This document shows, piece after piece, positions 1 to 11,789 of a stretch of DNA of 64,000 nucleotides. Within the stretch, counting starts at the first letter, position 1; each line of letters starts with the position of its first letter. The stretch covers positions 51,485,583 to 51,549,582 of the forward strand of contig ML679966.1 in the NCBI GenBank assembly GCA_007922225.1, read 5' to 3'. Made by a program: the position numbers and the translations under genes. The notes under the pieces are model-generated. The model was not told where the DNA came from, did not search any database, and worked only from the letters and a program-made list of their open reading frames with translations. The stretch is from Emydura subglobosa (taxonomy: Eukaryota > Chordata > Testudines > Chelidae).

Positions 1-2817
1 TTGTTGTTTCTTCCCTCCCCACTTGGAATGCTCAAACAAGAGATAAGCTATAAACTCAAGGCAGATGCTATTCTGTATCACAAAGGCAGAACTGCAAAGG
101 CCTGTCTGCTGAATCAAATCTAGGTTAAATCTATAATGACCTGCAGTGGTTACTGTCTGATAGCTATTCAATACACAAAACAGCCTATGCAAAATGAGTT
201 TAGTCATTTCAACCTGTGGACAGGGATCAAGATCACTAAAGCAATTTGCTGCTTTGTTAGCAGTCTCAGCAGAGGCTACTGGCTGAATGGGTATGGAGTT
301 ACAACCATCTTCTCACCTTCTGAAAGTAGTTCTCCAAATTAGTGTTGAGACAAACTGGCAAGACAGAGAAGCTTGCACTGCTATTGCCCATGATGTGCTG
401 ATTTTATGGATACCTAGAGGACTTCAATCTCCAGGGCTGCCAATCCATAATCTCTGACTAGAACTAGAAGAATTTTAAAAAGTGGCTTGGTTTTTGTAAT
501 TTTGTGCATCAATCTGGACATTATTTAAGATATACTTTGGGGTATTTCATGAAATGTTGACAAAATACTGCTGGGAAACAGCTAAGTATTTTCCTAATAA
601 CTATGAAATTTAAATTTCACAATACTTGTCATTTCAAATGGAGATTCATGGTTGAACGAAGAAGTAAAATTTTCAGGAGTGCTTAAGAGATTTAGACTCC
701 TAAGTCCAATTTTCAAAAGGGGCTTAGGCATTTAAACTCTCTTGAAAACGTTATGCCCACTTCTCCAAGTCTTTTATAATGAAATATGTAACTTGGTTCT
801 TCAGATGTTTGAATGTTGAACATCTCATGATATAGACTGAGCTGGATACCTACAGATCAGTCATCCAGAAACCAAACTGCCCCCAAATGAGGTTTGCTTC
901 TAAACAGCTCTAGCAATGCAACAAAGATGATAAGAGCAGACAGATACTATAAAACTGAAAATAATTAAGTTGAATATTTTGTGAACAGGACTATTGTCAA
1001 AACACAATGCCATCAGGAATTTAGTATATCGTGAGCTATCTAACTTAATCATGTATTCCAGGGCATTCTAGCACTTTTACATATTGCTACAGCTACACCT
1101 AAAATACATATACTATGTATATGTAGAGAGGTAAGTTCTAATGTGCCAAGATAGAAAGAAATATATTGCAAAGCGAAGCATTAACAAGGCCAGCCAAAAA
1201 TAAAGCCCGGCACTGAAAAGCAGTTCATCAGATGAAATGAAGTTCATTCACAAAAAGTTGAAAAGGAAGAAAAAAAGGAATTCTTAAAAAGGAATTGAAG
1301 TGTTATGGTTATAACAGAACATTTAAAATAAACCAAGTGGAAGGTCCAGGTTGAAATAGTCTTTGAGTATTCCCCTAGAAAACTAACGGCATGATTTCAG
1401 TTCTCCTTCTTTCAGTCTACGACCGTAGTAATTAATGACAACATCACCGCCAGCATCAATACCTTGTCATTGTTACCTTCTCAGTACACTACTTTTTCCA
1501 CAATCTGCCCTCTTTGCATCTTCTCACACCACTATCTGGTCTGGTCTGGTCTTGCACCTGTGCTCCTCATAATGCCACAATCCAGTTCCTTTGCTTCTGG
1601 GACCTTCCACAATTCTCAGTAGGTTGCAGATGGCTGACCCAGTCTTACTAGAACTTCTTTCTACCCTGAAACAAAACTTCCATTCTGTCTCATTGAAGGA
1701 GAGATACACCTTCTTGGGTAAAAGACCTCAACACAGTATCACTGAGAGGCTCTAGCTTGGGATTTGCTTTTGCCAAACATTTCAACTGGCCTGCTCCAAA
1801 TAGTTAGTGACAGATTAAATCATCTTCTTCACTTCAGGAGTACTATGCAATTGTGTGCATATATAAGTTGTTGGAAAGAGACTTTAAAAACAACACTCAG
1901 ACCTATTCATATGGCCAGAGATTCTTCAGGACTTTAAGAGTAAGGATTTACCCTGCTGTCCTTCATCAAAGTTTTTCTGATTCCCCAGTTTTGCAGGAAA
2001 CTGGTTGCTCCCTTCTGCTCCAGAAGTGGGTACATTGTAGTAGTGCTGCATGCATTATATAAAGGTCTTTGGGACACAACATGCTTTATTTTACAACTTA
2101 TCAAGACTAAATTCTTGTATCCTGCGTGGACTAGGGAAGGAATCCATGTAAACTGAAAACTGAGAAAACAGCCTCGTCCTCTCAAATGTATTCTACAGAA
2201 TATCAATGTTTGAAATAGATGTTAGGTTTTGGAAGTGTACGAGTCAAACACAGACAGATGTTTTTGCTTGAGAAGTAGGAAGCCATATAAGGAAGTACAA
2301 ACCAGAAAAAAATATATTCTATGTGGTTTTTTGTTTACTTTCAATTACAACACTTGAGATCCTAATATCCATCTGTACTGCTGAGAAAAATGTCAGAGTT
2401 TTCAAGATGAAATGAAACATTCCTATCAGCCAATATAAGCTAAATTGAACGAGAAGTTGGTGCAGCTGCTCTGGCACTCCAGGCTTGGAAATCAGTTATA
2501 AACGTAGCGCTGATAAAAGCAAATGAAGGAAGCTGAAGGAATAGGAATGAAGTTCCACAATCATCTGAAATATATGAAACCACTTAAAACCATACATCTT
2601 TGTTATGTACCCCAGCTATGAGAAATGAGAGCAAGTAACTAGAATATACTAATTGGATCCACTGTAAGTGATCATGCTCACAACTTGTAGGTTTCTGGAG
2701 GGGAGAGCAATTATACTTGTCATGCTTCAATATCCTTTAGATGAGCCTTTGTCCATATTTATTACTATTAGGCGACTAACTGCAGTGCAAACATTTTTCA
2801 AGATAAATGAAAATGCA
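1..2817. other. Intronic DNA, nothing recognised
   Basis: AT-rich sequence with no coding frame, tandem repeat or terminal inverted repeat that I can support. Short open frames here are random. Confidence 0.6.
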
Positions 2818-3040
2818 CCGCTTTCAGTCTTTACTCAGCTCTGCCATGTATATGCTTATGCTACATTTCAAGACGTAATCATCATTAGCTACGAAAGGGC
2901 ATTGTAAGAAGCTCTTTGAGAAACTCTGCCTTGAAAAAAAGCATTACAAAGTCTGAAGACTGTTTTAGTGGACTTACCAGAGAGTGCAAAACAGATTTGG
3001 GACAGTCTCCTGAGTATTTATCTGACATTCATTTGGTCAC
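2818..3040. repeat. Direct duplication, left copy
   Basis: The 212-bp block 2829-3040 is repeated at 3614-3825 in the same orientation with the same length and about four substitutions (for example near 2839, 2887, 2930 and 3030). Similarity may start slightly earlier: both copies are preceded by CCGCTTT, with an 8-bp slip in the right copy. No coding potential is visible. The two copies bracket an LTR-like segment. Confidence 0.9.
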
Positions 3041-3613
3041 GTCTGTGGGAACAGAATTGTAAGATGGCGTTTGCCGCACCACTATATCCATGCCACCCTA
3101 GAAGCAGCCTGGGGAGGGTTGATTCAGCAGTACAACCGCACATCCCACACGTACCTGGTCAGTACCTGCCCAGGAAAATCATGAACACCTGGCTGGCTAA
3201 ACGCCGAGCCATGATTCTAAAAGGTCATGCAGCAAATGGCCACCAATGGAGCTTAGCTCTGCTAACCGCAGGAAACTATAAAAGTTTAAACCCAGGTAGC
3301 AGAAGGCGGAGAGAAATTGAACCCCACCTGGCACTCCGTGTATTTTCTGAGCGTGTTGGTTCGGCGAGCTGACGCATCTTCCCCAGCTTGCTTCGCCGTG
3401 AACTGATCATCCACAGCGGCTCTCCCCCGCTTGCAGAACTTAAGGCAAAGGGCGAATTGAAACTGAAACTGGCCAACGTAATGTATCTTTGCTTAATCTT
3501 TGTAAATATAATCTCACTGTAGTTTGTTACTTGTTAATTGGACACTGTTGTTTGTTACTTGTGAATTGCTACTTGTTACTTGTTAATTGGATATTGTTAC
3601 TTGTTAGCTGCCG
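3041..3613 (+). repeat. LTR-like promoter segment between duplicated blocks
   Basis: This 573-bp segment begins TGTGGGAACAG (from about 3044) and is richer in GC than its surroundings. It carries a CCAAT motif (3243-3247) followed by TATAAAAG (3277-3284), the spacing expected of an LTR promoter. It also has an ISRE-like GAAACTGAAACT (3459-3470) and a short tandem repeat of a TTGTTACTTGTTAATTGGA-type unit (about 3523-3610). There is no gag or pol sequence beside it, so it would be a solo LTR. The right end does not finish in a clear CA, and no short target duplication is evident because the flanks are the 212-bp repeats themselves. The class is inferred from promoter layout only. Confidence 0.5.
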
Positions 3614-3825
3614 CTTTACTCAGTTCTGCCATGTATATGCTTATGCTACATTTCAAGACGTAATCATCATTGGCTACGAAAGGGCATTGTAAGAAGCTCT
3701 TTGAGAAACTCTGCTTTGAAAAAAAGCATTACAAAGTCTGAAGACTGTTTTAGTGGACTTACCAGAGAGTGCAAAACAGATTTGGGACAGTCTCCTGAGT
3801 ATTTATCTGACATTAATTTGGTCAC
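3611..3825. repeat. Direct duplication, right copy
   Basis: Second copy of the block at 2829-3040 (3614-3825 aligned without gaps). See the left copy for comparison. Confidence 0.9.
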
Positions 3826-4852
3826 CTCAACAAAGTTACTTATTTTGATTTGCTAAATAGAAATAATGAATGGATTTGTGTCCCTATTCTCACCTCCACT
3901 CTCCTCCCACTGGTCGTCTAGTCCTTCCTTTATTGGGGAGGGGGAAGAAGAAAGAAGAGAAAGTCTGCATGCCACTCAGTGAAAATACACTTTGTATTGT
4001 ATTATATTACTGAAGCAGACAAACTTTTCATCTGTCCCCCTTTTCAAAAAGATTTTACTTTTTTTCTTAAAAGTTTAGTAAAAATATGCATTCCAAATAT
4101 GCATGAAAAAGGTGTTTAGCAACAATAGTGAAGCGGTACTATAGTTACCAGACCGAATATAGAAGGGACCTTAGCAAATTGCCTATTCACCTCATGACAA
4201 ACATAAGAAGCCACACTTCATCGAGCATACTGCATTTTGCTGCTAAGTATAGAAGTTGAAGCTCAGAATTCATTTAATCATTTTGTTATAGCAGAAAGTG
4301 AATTGCTATGATGAATATGTGGATACAATCTGTGTTTCATTATACTCTCTACAGAGAGAGAGTCAGCAAGCATATTACTGTTTGGTGTTCTAAAGCCAAC
4401 TCTATTGATAATGTCTTTAAAGACTATATTAACATACAAGCTGTGTAAATACCCCCCCACACACACTCTCCACCATTCCTTGTCCCCCACAAATGAAGAT
4501 GGACTCCTTTAATGTCTTAAAAATAAAACTGAAGTTTTAAGCTTTTGGAATCTTTTCTGTTCATGTCATGGAAAACAAGAAAGTGCGCATGCATGTGTCA
4601 GCAAACGCTGGTATACATGAAAATATTGTTGTACAAAATAGTTTGGAATGAGTTATTACATGCTGTATCTGAAAACATCCTCAAAAACCACACATTCACC
4701 TCTGTCATAATATGGTATGTTTTGTACAAATCATGCATTGTGTGGTATTATTTTAAAAGTCTTGGTCTGTTAAACATGAACATCCTGTTGGATTGTATGT
4801 GCTACCATACTATGTGAAGTTATAAAATATTGTTGTAAATGCTACTAGAACA
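3826..4852. other. Intronic DNA, nothing recognised
   Basis: AT-rich unique-looking sequence. Only a short C-run followed by CA repeats near 4450-4466 stands out. Confidence 0.55.
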
Positions 4853-5720
4853 TGTTGTGTGGTGGGAAACACCTAAACCTGCTATTCAGATACAACAATG
4901 GAGTGGCCAGAGAGCATTAATGGCTCTCTCTCACCCATTCAAGAATAGAGTCCACTAACAGGAATAGTTTACAGTGGAGACTTCACCAAGAAAGCACACA
5001 CACAATGGGCTACTGGATTGACCAAGGGGGAATTGCCCCCACATCCCATGCATGAACTGTTCTAGCAAACTGGAAGTGACTATAAAAGAAGGGGAGTGAC
5101 ATCATAGTTTGGCTCACTCCCATTCAACTGAACACCTGAAGGGTCTTCTGGAAGACAAAAGGACTTTGAAAGGGGGGAGGAGAGTTCCAGGCAGGGAAGG
5201 TTGCCCATGCCCAGCCTGCATTTAAGAAACTACTTGTACCAGCTAACAAGGGTGAGACATCACTAATTCAAATATTGAGAGTGTGTAGAACTCAGACTGT
5301 GATCTTATGTTTATTTCATTTGGTAACTACTTTTGATCTCTTTATAAAAGTGGCAAATATAATCACTTAAAATCTATTTTTCTATAGTTAATAAATTTAC
5401 TGTTTTATCTTAACCAGCATGTCTTTGAGTGAAGTGTTTAGACAAACTGCTCAGTAACAAAAGCTGGTGCATATTCCTTCAACTTTGAGGGAAGGGCAGA
5501 CTGGATAATAATCTCCACTGCTCAGGCTTTTTGACCAGGGTAGAAGGTGTGGTCCTGGGCTAAGGAGCCAGCTGGAGTTTCTCTGTTGTTGCTTTGTGAG
5601 TGGCTGGAAAACATTAATTGAACTAAGATGGGTGTGGCCCCTGCCTGTGGAGGACTGTGTAAATGCAAAGCCTGCCAGGGGTTTGTGACCTGTCACAGCA
5701 TCACAGTATGAGAGGGAGCC
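4853..5720 (+). repeat. LTR-like repeat (possible solo LTR)
   Basis: The segment starts near TGTTGTGTGGTGGG. It holds TATAAAAG at about 5082-5089 and an AATAAA signal at about 5390, the order and roughly 300-bp spacing of an LTR U3-R boundary. The wording around the TATA box and polyadenylation site resembles a repeat family I recognise from turtle genomes. No internal retroviral coding sequence flanks it. The boundaries are approximate. Confidence 0.45.
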
Positions 5721-6251
5721 TAACCTGGACGGACAGAGGGCTCAGTGGTATCCCAGCTACCAGGTCATACTCCAGGGAGTCTGCATACTATCGCAGTTAT
5801 TTACACAGCTTGTACGATCATCCACTCTTTGATGAAGACATCAATAAAGAACTAAACATTGGGCAGGTAAAAATTCTCTATGCCTTTAGTGAAGTTCTCA
5901 TGCCTTAAAGTGCTTATGTTTTTTACAGCCCTTGATAGGACTTAATATAAAAGTCACTTTGCTAATGCCTACTAGAAACTCTTGAATTTAGTTTTAGTTC
6001 AAAACCTTAGGTTGGCTGCTGTTGAGTAATGTGCATGCAATGGACAAAAGAAAAGATGTATAGATTTCTTGCTTCCAGGAATGAATGAGAGTTGGTACTC
6101 TCAACAGCAGGTCTAACTGCATGATATACAAATTTGACAACTACCGTGGCAATAATGACTTGTATTAATACATGAGGTCTTTCTAATAAAGTTTACTATT
6201 TGTAAACATTTTTGTTAGGAACTCAAGTCTTTGGAGCTCAAAGCTCTTCAC
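5721..6251. other. Intronic DNA, nothing recognised
   Basis: No gene or repeat boundary is visible up to the Harbinger target site at 6252. Confidence 0.5.
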
Positions 6252-6699
6252 TTAGGCCTTGTCTACAGTAGAAAGTGTTGTTGATACAAGTTACGGCGAT
6301 GATCAAAAAGCACTATGACAATGCTTGTGCCTGTCCACACAGCACTCACTGTGTCGCCAAAGTGCATCCACAATCTTTGCTCTAGCATCAACAGTGAGAA
6401 CAATGCACTGTGGGCAGCTATCCCATCGTGCAACTCGCCACCTTGTGCCACTGAGAGTTGTGGGAAGAGGGCGGAAAAGATCACAATGCACCATAGGTGC
6501 GGGCTCAACGTCGCATGATGCAGCGATTTCCGTCCCATCATTCCGTGGGCTTCTGACTGGGTTTCATGGAATTTTTCAGTGACCCCAGTTTTCTGTGTGC
6601 CTGCCATCTTTATCTGAAAGGATGGATCCTGCACTGCTCTCCACTGTTGCTGTCAGTGTTCTCAATACATAATGGCTCCTCATGCAGTATATCATGAGC

Positions 6700-7975
6700 T
6701 CCCAATTGGAACTGGAATCTGAGGCACCTCACCTACTGTGTACCATGCAAACAAACCAAACAAATAAATAATGCCAGATTACTGTTTGCATTCACAGAGC
6801 ATCTGCACACAGTGCACCGCCACATTTGGGTGTGTGAAACAAGCATGGAGTGGTGGGACTGCAGCATTCTGCAGGTCAGGGATGACAGCGTAGAACTTCT
6901 GAATCCACAAAGCCACCTTCATGGAACTCTGTGCAGAGCTCACCCCTGCCCAGCGGCGCAAGGACACCAGAATGAGAGCTACGCTCTGGGTGGAGAAGCA
7001 CATGGCGATCGCAGTGTGGAAGCTGGTAATGCCAAACTGCTCCTGGTTGGTTGCTAATCAGTTTGGAATCAGCAAGTCCACCGTTGGAGCTATGTTATCG
7101 CAAGTGTGCAGGGCTATTAATCGCATTTTGCTACTTAGGACTGTGAGTCTTGGAAATGCGCGTGAATAGTGGATGGCTTCGCAGCAATGAGATTTCCTAA
7201 CTGTGACAGGGTGATAGATGGCACACATATCCCAATTTTGGCCCTGGACCATCTTGCGATGCAGTACATCAGTAGAAAGGGGTACTTCTCCATGGTACTG
7301 CAGGCGCTTGTGGGTCACCCTGGGCATTTCACTGACATGAACATGAGCTGATCAGGGAAGGTGCATGGAGCACGCATCTGCAGGAACACTGGCCTTGTAC
7401 AGAAAGCTGGAACCAAGGACTTTTTTTTTCCAGACCAAAAGATTCCAATGGGGGATGTTGAAATGTACATAGTGATCCTGGGAGACCCAGTCTACCCCTT
7501 ACGGTCATGGCTCATGAAGCCTTATACAGGCCACCTGGATAGCAGTAGAGTTCTTCAACAACAGGTTAAGCAGATGACAAATAACCGTTGAATGTAGGGG
7601 GACCAGAAGCAAGAGAGAAAAATCAGGGTGGTGCCTATATAAGAAAAAGCCCAATATCGGGACTGTCCCGATAAAAATCAGGGCATCTGGTCACCCTAGT
7701 TGAATGTACGTTTGGCAGATTAAAAGATTGCTGGCATTGTCTTTATGGAAGATTAGACCTAAAATGAGGAAAATATTTCCATAGCTATAGCTGCCTGCTG
7801 TGTGTGCCATAACATCTGTGAAGCTAAGGGTGAGAAGTTTCCCTTTGGCTGGAGCACAGAGGCAGATCACCTTGTGGACGAATATGAACAACCAGTTGTC
7901 ATGCCTATCAGAGTGGCAAAAATGGGGCCCATTCAAATCAGGGAGACCTTGAGGAGCCATTTTGACAATGAGCAC
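6700..7975 (+). pseudogene. Harbinger (HARBI1-like) transposase, broken
   Basis: A nuclease-type DDE transposase that would have cut and moved the host element. The pieces lie in several frames. At 6921-7169 the sequence encodes a helix-turn-helix region with NQFGISKSTVGAML followed by a helix ending in AINRIL. At 7169-7351 comes the first catalytic aspartate in DRVIDGTHIPI and then FTDMN, which matches the second acidic position. The 3' part (7440-7600, then 7707-7975) reads in other frames. A 104-bp hAT element with an 8-bp duplication interrupts the gene at 7595. A second, better-preserved copy of the same gene lies on the minus strand at 26002-24780. HARBI1, a domesticated vertebrate gene, belongs to the same family, but this copy is clearly transposon-borne. 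Confidence 0.8.
7595..7698. mobile_element. hAT-type miniature element nested in Harbinger
   Basis: A 104-bp element flanked by a perfect 8-bp target duplication, GTTGAATG, at 7587-7594 and 7699-7706. Its right end read inward starts TAGGGTGACCAGATGCCCTG and its left end starts TAGGGGGACCAGAAGC, so the termini are inverted copies. Size, 8-bp duplication and terminal sequence fit a non-autonomous hAT family abundant in reptiles. It interrupts the Harbinger transposase. Confidence 0.85.
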
Positions 7976-7989
7976 AAATAAAATGTCTT

Positions 7990-9330
7990 AGCAATCTATG
8001 CATGGCACAGTGCTGTTTACAATCTAGTTTGCACTGTGTATCAATATAAGCTGCAGCCACCGTGTGCAAGAGACAAAGATTGCTTATTCTTCATATAGTA
8101 TGTCTTTATTAAAATAATTATTTACAACACACACACACAAAGCCTAGCTGGAGGGGAGAAAGCAATGAGGGGTAGTGAAAGCTATGACAGCTGTATGTAA
8201 ATCCAGCTATCATTCTGGAAGCTATCTGAAGGGGTGGAGTGAACGGGGTACCAGACAAGCCGGGAGTTTGGTAGGAATGTGTGGATGCAGTTTAGGGAAA
8301 GCATGGAGAGCAGTTTTGTATTGGCTGTATGGAGGGTTGAGCACACATGAATTTACTCTGAAGCATTATTAGTGACTTTAGCAGCTCCCTTTGCTCCTCC
8401 ATGGCTTTTATCATGCGCTTGTGACCTGCTGTCACTCACTCTTGGTTTTCCCTCCTCTCCTATCAATTTTTTAATTTTCAGACAGTGTCTCCGTGCCCTT
8501 TTTTCTTTTTTCCCCCACCTCACAGGACTGGAGGAATTCTTAGAACATTTCCTCTTTGCTTCTCCATGGTCCTTTTCTTATCAGCTGCAGGTGCTCAGCA
8601 AGTTGGGAGGGAAGGGGAGGGGGGAAGACCTTCCTCTCTAGGGCACATCTGTAGCAGCACAATAAACAATGACCAGAAGCATGACTGTCAGCACAATAAC
8701 AGCATTGATTCATTACTGTAAAATACACCTCTCTTTTTCTCTGTCTCTTGGCAAGCACACAGCTCAACGATCAACCAGGGCATGGCGAGTTGGGCCTGGA
8801 GATAGGGGGCACTCAAGCTGGGGAAAAGTCTCTGGGTGACTGTTTTGGGCATTGATGCAGATAGATGGGGACAAAATTTCAAATTGTGCAACCATTTTCC
8901 ACAGGCAGGGGCCATAGAAGCCTACTGCCCACTCTTGAGAGTAAACAAGTAAGCAGGGATGCTAGGATGCATTTTCTCCATGCAAGCAGCTTTAAACTGG
9001 GTCCCTATGCTTCTCCCTGTATGCTGCTTTGGTCCCTGCACAAGTGATTGCCGGTTGGCATGGGAAAGTTTCCTACAGCAGGAAAAGAAACAAAGCAGCT
9101 CTACTGAGGAAAGTCTGGCTGAGGATTGGACAGTATCTCCAGGAAAGTTTCCCAGATATCTCTGAGGAAGATTCCCATGAAATCTTGGTACGCATTAACA
9201 CACTTTCCACCACACTGCCTAGCTGAACAGCGGAGTGGGAAGCACATGGAAACGCAGCTACTGTTGTGCATTTCTATCCCTTCAATCACCTATATAATGC
9301 AAGAAAGCAGAGGACAGCTGTAGTTCATGT
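7990..9330. other. Harbinger internal spacer
   Basis: Sequence between the two convergent Harbinger genes with no supported reading frame. The second Harbinger copy at 24400-26030 lacks this spacer: its two gene remnants nearly abut at about 24670-24790. Either the spacer was deleted there or it is an extra insertion here. Confidence 0.5.
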
Positions 9331-9399
9331 AACCGAGCAACATCAGCTCAAAAAAAAAAAATCACCCAAGCTCCCCTCTCCTGCATCCTTCATGCTAGA

Positions 9400-9924
9400 G
9401 GTGGAAGGTTGGGACTAGCTTGAACCCTCTGTGGTCAAGAAGAGGGCCTGGCTCCCCACATCACCAAACAACCCAGTCCTTTGCTCTGCATCATCCTCCA
9501 ACTCGACCTCCTCATCCATGACTTCTTTATTGGGGCTGAATCCGGTGTCTGCTGCACCCAGGCCCATGGAGGTATCCATGTGTCTCTTAGTGGTGGAGAT
9601 AGGGCTATTGCCAAGGATGGCTTCCAGCTTCTTATAAACAGCGGTTCTTTGGCTCTGCACCAGAGCAACAGTTTCACTCCTTAACCTTTTGATATCCCTG
9701 CCACAGTTCCTTGATTTTCACATAGCTCTGCAGCATGTCCCATTCATAGCCCTTCTCTGCCATTAAACGAAAAATGTGACTATACGTATCGAAGATCCTT
9801 CAGTTGGAGCGAAGGAACAGCCTCCTATCCCCAAATGCCGATCAGATCCAGAAGCTTCTGTGTGCTTCAAGTGGGAGAGCGTTTAGTGCATGGAGCCACC
9901 ATGGTCAGCTGAGATGATATGTGA
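9400..9924 (-). pseudogene. Harbinger Myb/SANT-like accessory protein, broken
   Basis: Minus-strand remnant of the second Harbinger protein, a DNA-binding partner that helps the transposase reach DNA and the nucleus. Near 9790-9680 it reads as an N-terminal trihelix/SANT-type segment (GYEWDMLQSYVKIKELW). After a frameshift, 9660-9415 gives YKKLEAILGNSP followed by an acidic stretch (EEVELEDDAEQ) and a conserved tail (GSQALF). This order is what I know from Myb/SANT-like genes of vertebrate Harbinger elements. The exact start is unclear. Confidence 0.65.
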
Positions 9925-10395
9925 GCTCTCCATGCTAACCAAGCAGGAAGTGGAATTTCAAAAATTCCCAGAACTTTAAAGGAGGAGGGGTGGATGGCTG
10001 CAGGGCAGTGGAGTTCAAACTGATGCCCAGAGTGGTCAGGATGGGCATTGTGGGACACTTCCTGAGGTATTTATCATGACAGAAGCAAGCAAGGTCTATT
10101 CTGATGCTTTGTCACTAAAAGTTTGGCACAAAAAGTTCTACGTCTCTCATCAAGGTGAGATTATTTCATTGGAAAATCAGTTGGGTTGGCAGGACAGAGG
10201 AGATTGCACTGTGTACACCATTACTGTTTTGGCGCAAAAAGCTGACTTCGGTCAACAGACGTCTGTAGTGCAGAGCAGGCCTTAGATAATAAAGCTTTGG
10301 GGTGTGGCTAAAACCAAGCTTCCAAAATGATTATTCAAGTCCCCTCCTGAATAAAGTCATAAAGCCCATCTCCTCAAGGCCCGTGTAGGCGTTTC

Positions 10396-11490
10396 GGCTC
10401 CGAGGGAGACCACAGCGCCTTCCTACAAACAGGGAAAATAGCTCGCATTGGGCGAGTGAGTGGTTTTCACAAGTCACCCGTGCGCAGGGTGAGCACCCAG
10501 TCTACCGCTCAGGCCCTCAGGCAGGGCGAGCGAACAAGGAGTCTATTGCTCCAACCCCTAGGCAGGGTGAGCAGAGGCGGCAATGGCTTCAGGCGGGATC
10601 AGGAAAGCAATTCTCCTGGGGTAGCTAGGGGAAGGGGAGGGGGACGCAGGCCCACCCGTCTCCACTGCGTCCCAGCCCAGGACCCTAGTAGTGGCAGAAG
10701 CGGCTGCCACTGTGTCGGCGGGGCTCCCGCCGCAACACACTGACTATATGGCGGCTTCAGCCACAGGCAGTGGCTGTCCCTGGGCTACTTCCTCCCCACT
10801 GACCCCAGTACCTGCCTCCTCCACGCTGGGAAGATAGTCTGCCTGGGGTAGCGCCGTCAGTCCCTCTTCGTCGACCGGGGGTAAGGCGGGGAGCTCCTCT
10901 TCAGGGGGTAGCTCCTCCAGGTCGTTGTATCTTGGGAGCGGCTCAGCCTCGAGCAGCTCCTCCAAGTCCTGCCCTGCTGCAGGGAGGGGCTCGGAGGCCG
11001 GCAGTTCCTCCAAATCCCGCCCAGCCTCCAGGGGTGCCCGCCACTCGGGGTGCTCTGGGGTCTTGGCCCAGTCTGGCGGTTCCCGAGCCCGGTCCCGGGT
11101 GCGGGGTCAAGGTAACTCGGCCCAGTCGTCCTGGCCAGGTTGCCTAGTCCAGCTTCTTGAGGGCCCTATCTAATCCCCGGGCCCAGGTGGGGCCGGGGTT
11201 CGTCGTCGGCGGCTAGGCTCTAGCCTAGGCCTCTGCTGCCGGGGCAGCACGTCTGCTTCTGGCAGTAATCTGGGCCCTACTGAGCTCAGGGGCCAGGCTT
11301 TTGTACTTCCCCTTCCTGTTGGGGCTCCGCCCCGCGGTTGCCAATTGGCCTGGCTGGATGGTCCTATCACGGCCAGGGTCCCTTGTTGCCGGGCAGACTC
11401 CAGGGCAGGGCGTGAGATGGACCAATCAGAGCGCTCGTGTCCTTCCTCAAGATCTGGCTCCGGGGGAGGCCACAGCGCCTTCCTACAGCC
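10396..11490 (-). repeat. GC-rich interspersed repeat with acidic open frame
   Basis: A sharply GC-rich block in AT-rich intron, flanked by an imperfect 33-bp direct repeat (about 10396-10427 and 11455-11487, sharing CCACAGCGCCTTCCTACA). On the minus strand, 11013-10744 stays open and encodes a Glu/Leu/Pro-rich protein with repeated DLEEL and EPLP motifs, and 11502-11170 is also open. A 38-bp core (10683-10646, minus) is nearly identical to 52825-52862 (plus), so the block is a dispersed repeat. It may be the gag or 5' part of an LTR retroelement, but I cannot assign a class. Confidence 0.6.
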
Positions 11491-11639
11491 CACTTCTGCC
11501 ATGATGCCTATTAAACATATATTTTTAAATGATACAATTAAGTGGTTTCAGGGGTAGAGGAGGATGACAGTGGGCACAAAGTAATTTTCAGAGTAAAAAA
11601 CTGCATATATTTGCATTAGATTGTGTCCCTCTCTCCCCA

Positions 11640-11745
11640 TCCTTCATAAGTCACTTGCCATCTTGTATTGCAAGCTCTTCAGAGCAGAGACTGCCTCATC
11701 ACATATTTTTCTATAGGGCTAGCACACAGAGCCCCTGGGTGCTAA
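11640..11745 (+). repeat. SINE 3' fragment
   Basis: GCAAGCTCTTCAGAGCAGAG followed by CTAGCACACAGAG resembles the second half of the turtle-type SINE seen in fuller form at 38984-39245, with similar landmarks in the same order. The tRNA-like head is absent. Confidence 0.45.
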
Positions 11746-11750
11746 TGAAA

Positions 11751-11775
<25 letters not shown>
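11751..11775. repeat. (TC)n microsatellite
   Basis: About 12 uninterrupted TC units directly after the SINE fragment. Confidence 0.95.
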
Positions 11776-11781
<6 letters not shown>

Positions 11782-11789
11782 GCGTGCGT

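Larger units (their letters stand above)
6255..10281 (+). mobile_element. PIF/Harbinger DNA transposon, near full length, inactive
   Basis: A 4,027-bp element bounded by imperfect inverted ends: GGCCTTGTCTACAGTAGA at 6255 and, read inward on the other strand, GGCCTGCTCTGCACTACAG at 10281. It is flanked by TTA at 6252-6254 and 10282-10284, the 3-bp target duplication typical of this superfamily. Inside are a decayed transposase on the plus strand and a decayed Myb/SANT-like second protein on the minus strand, the standard two-gene content of Harbinger elements. The genes converge. A small hAT element has inserted into the transposase. Many stops and frameshifts show that it is dead. Confidence 0.85.
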
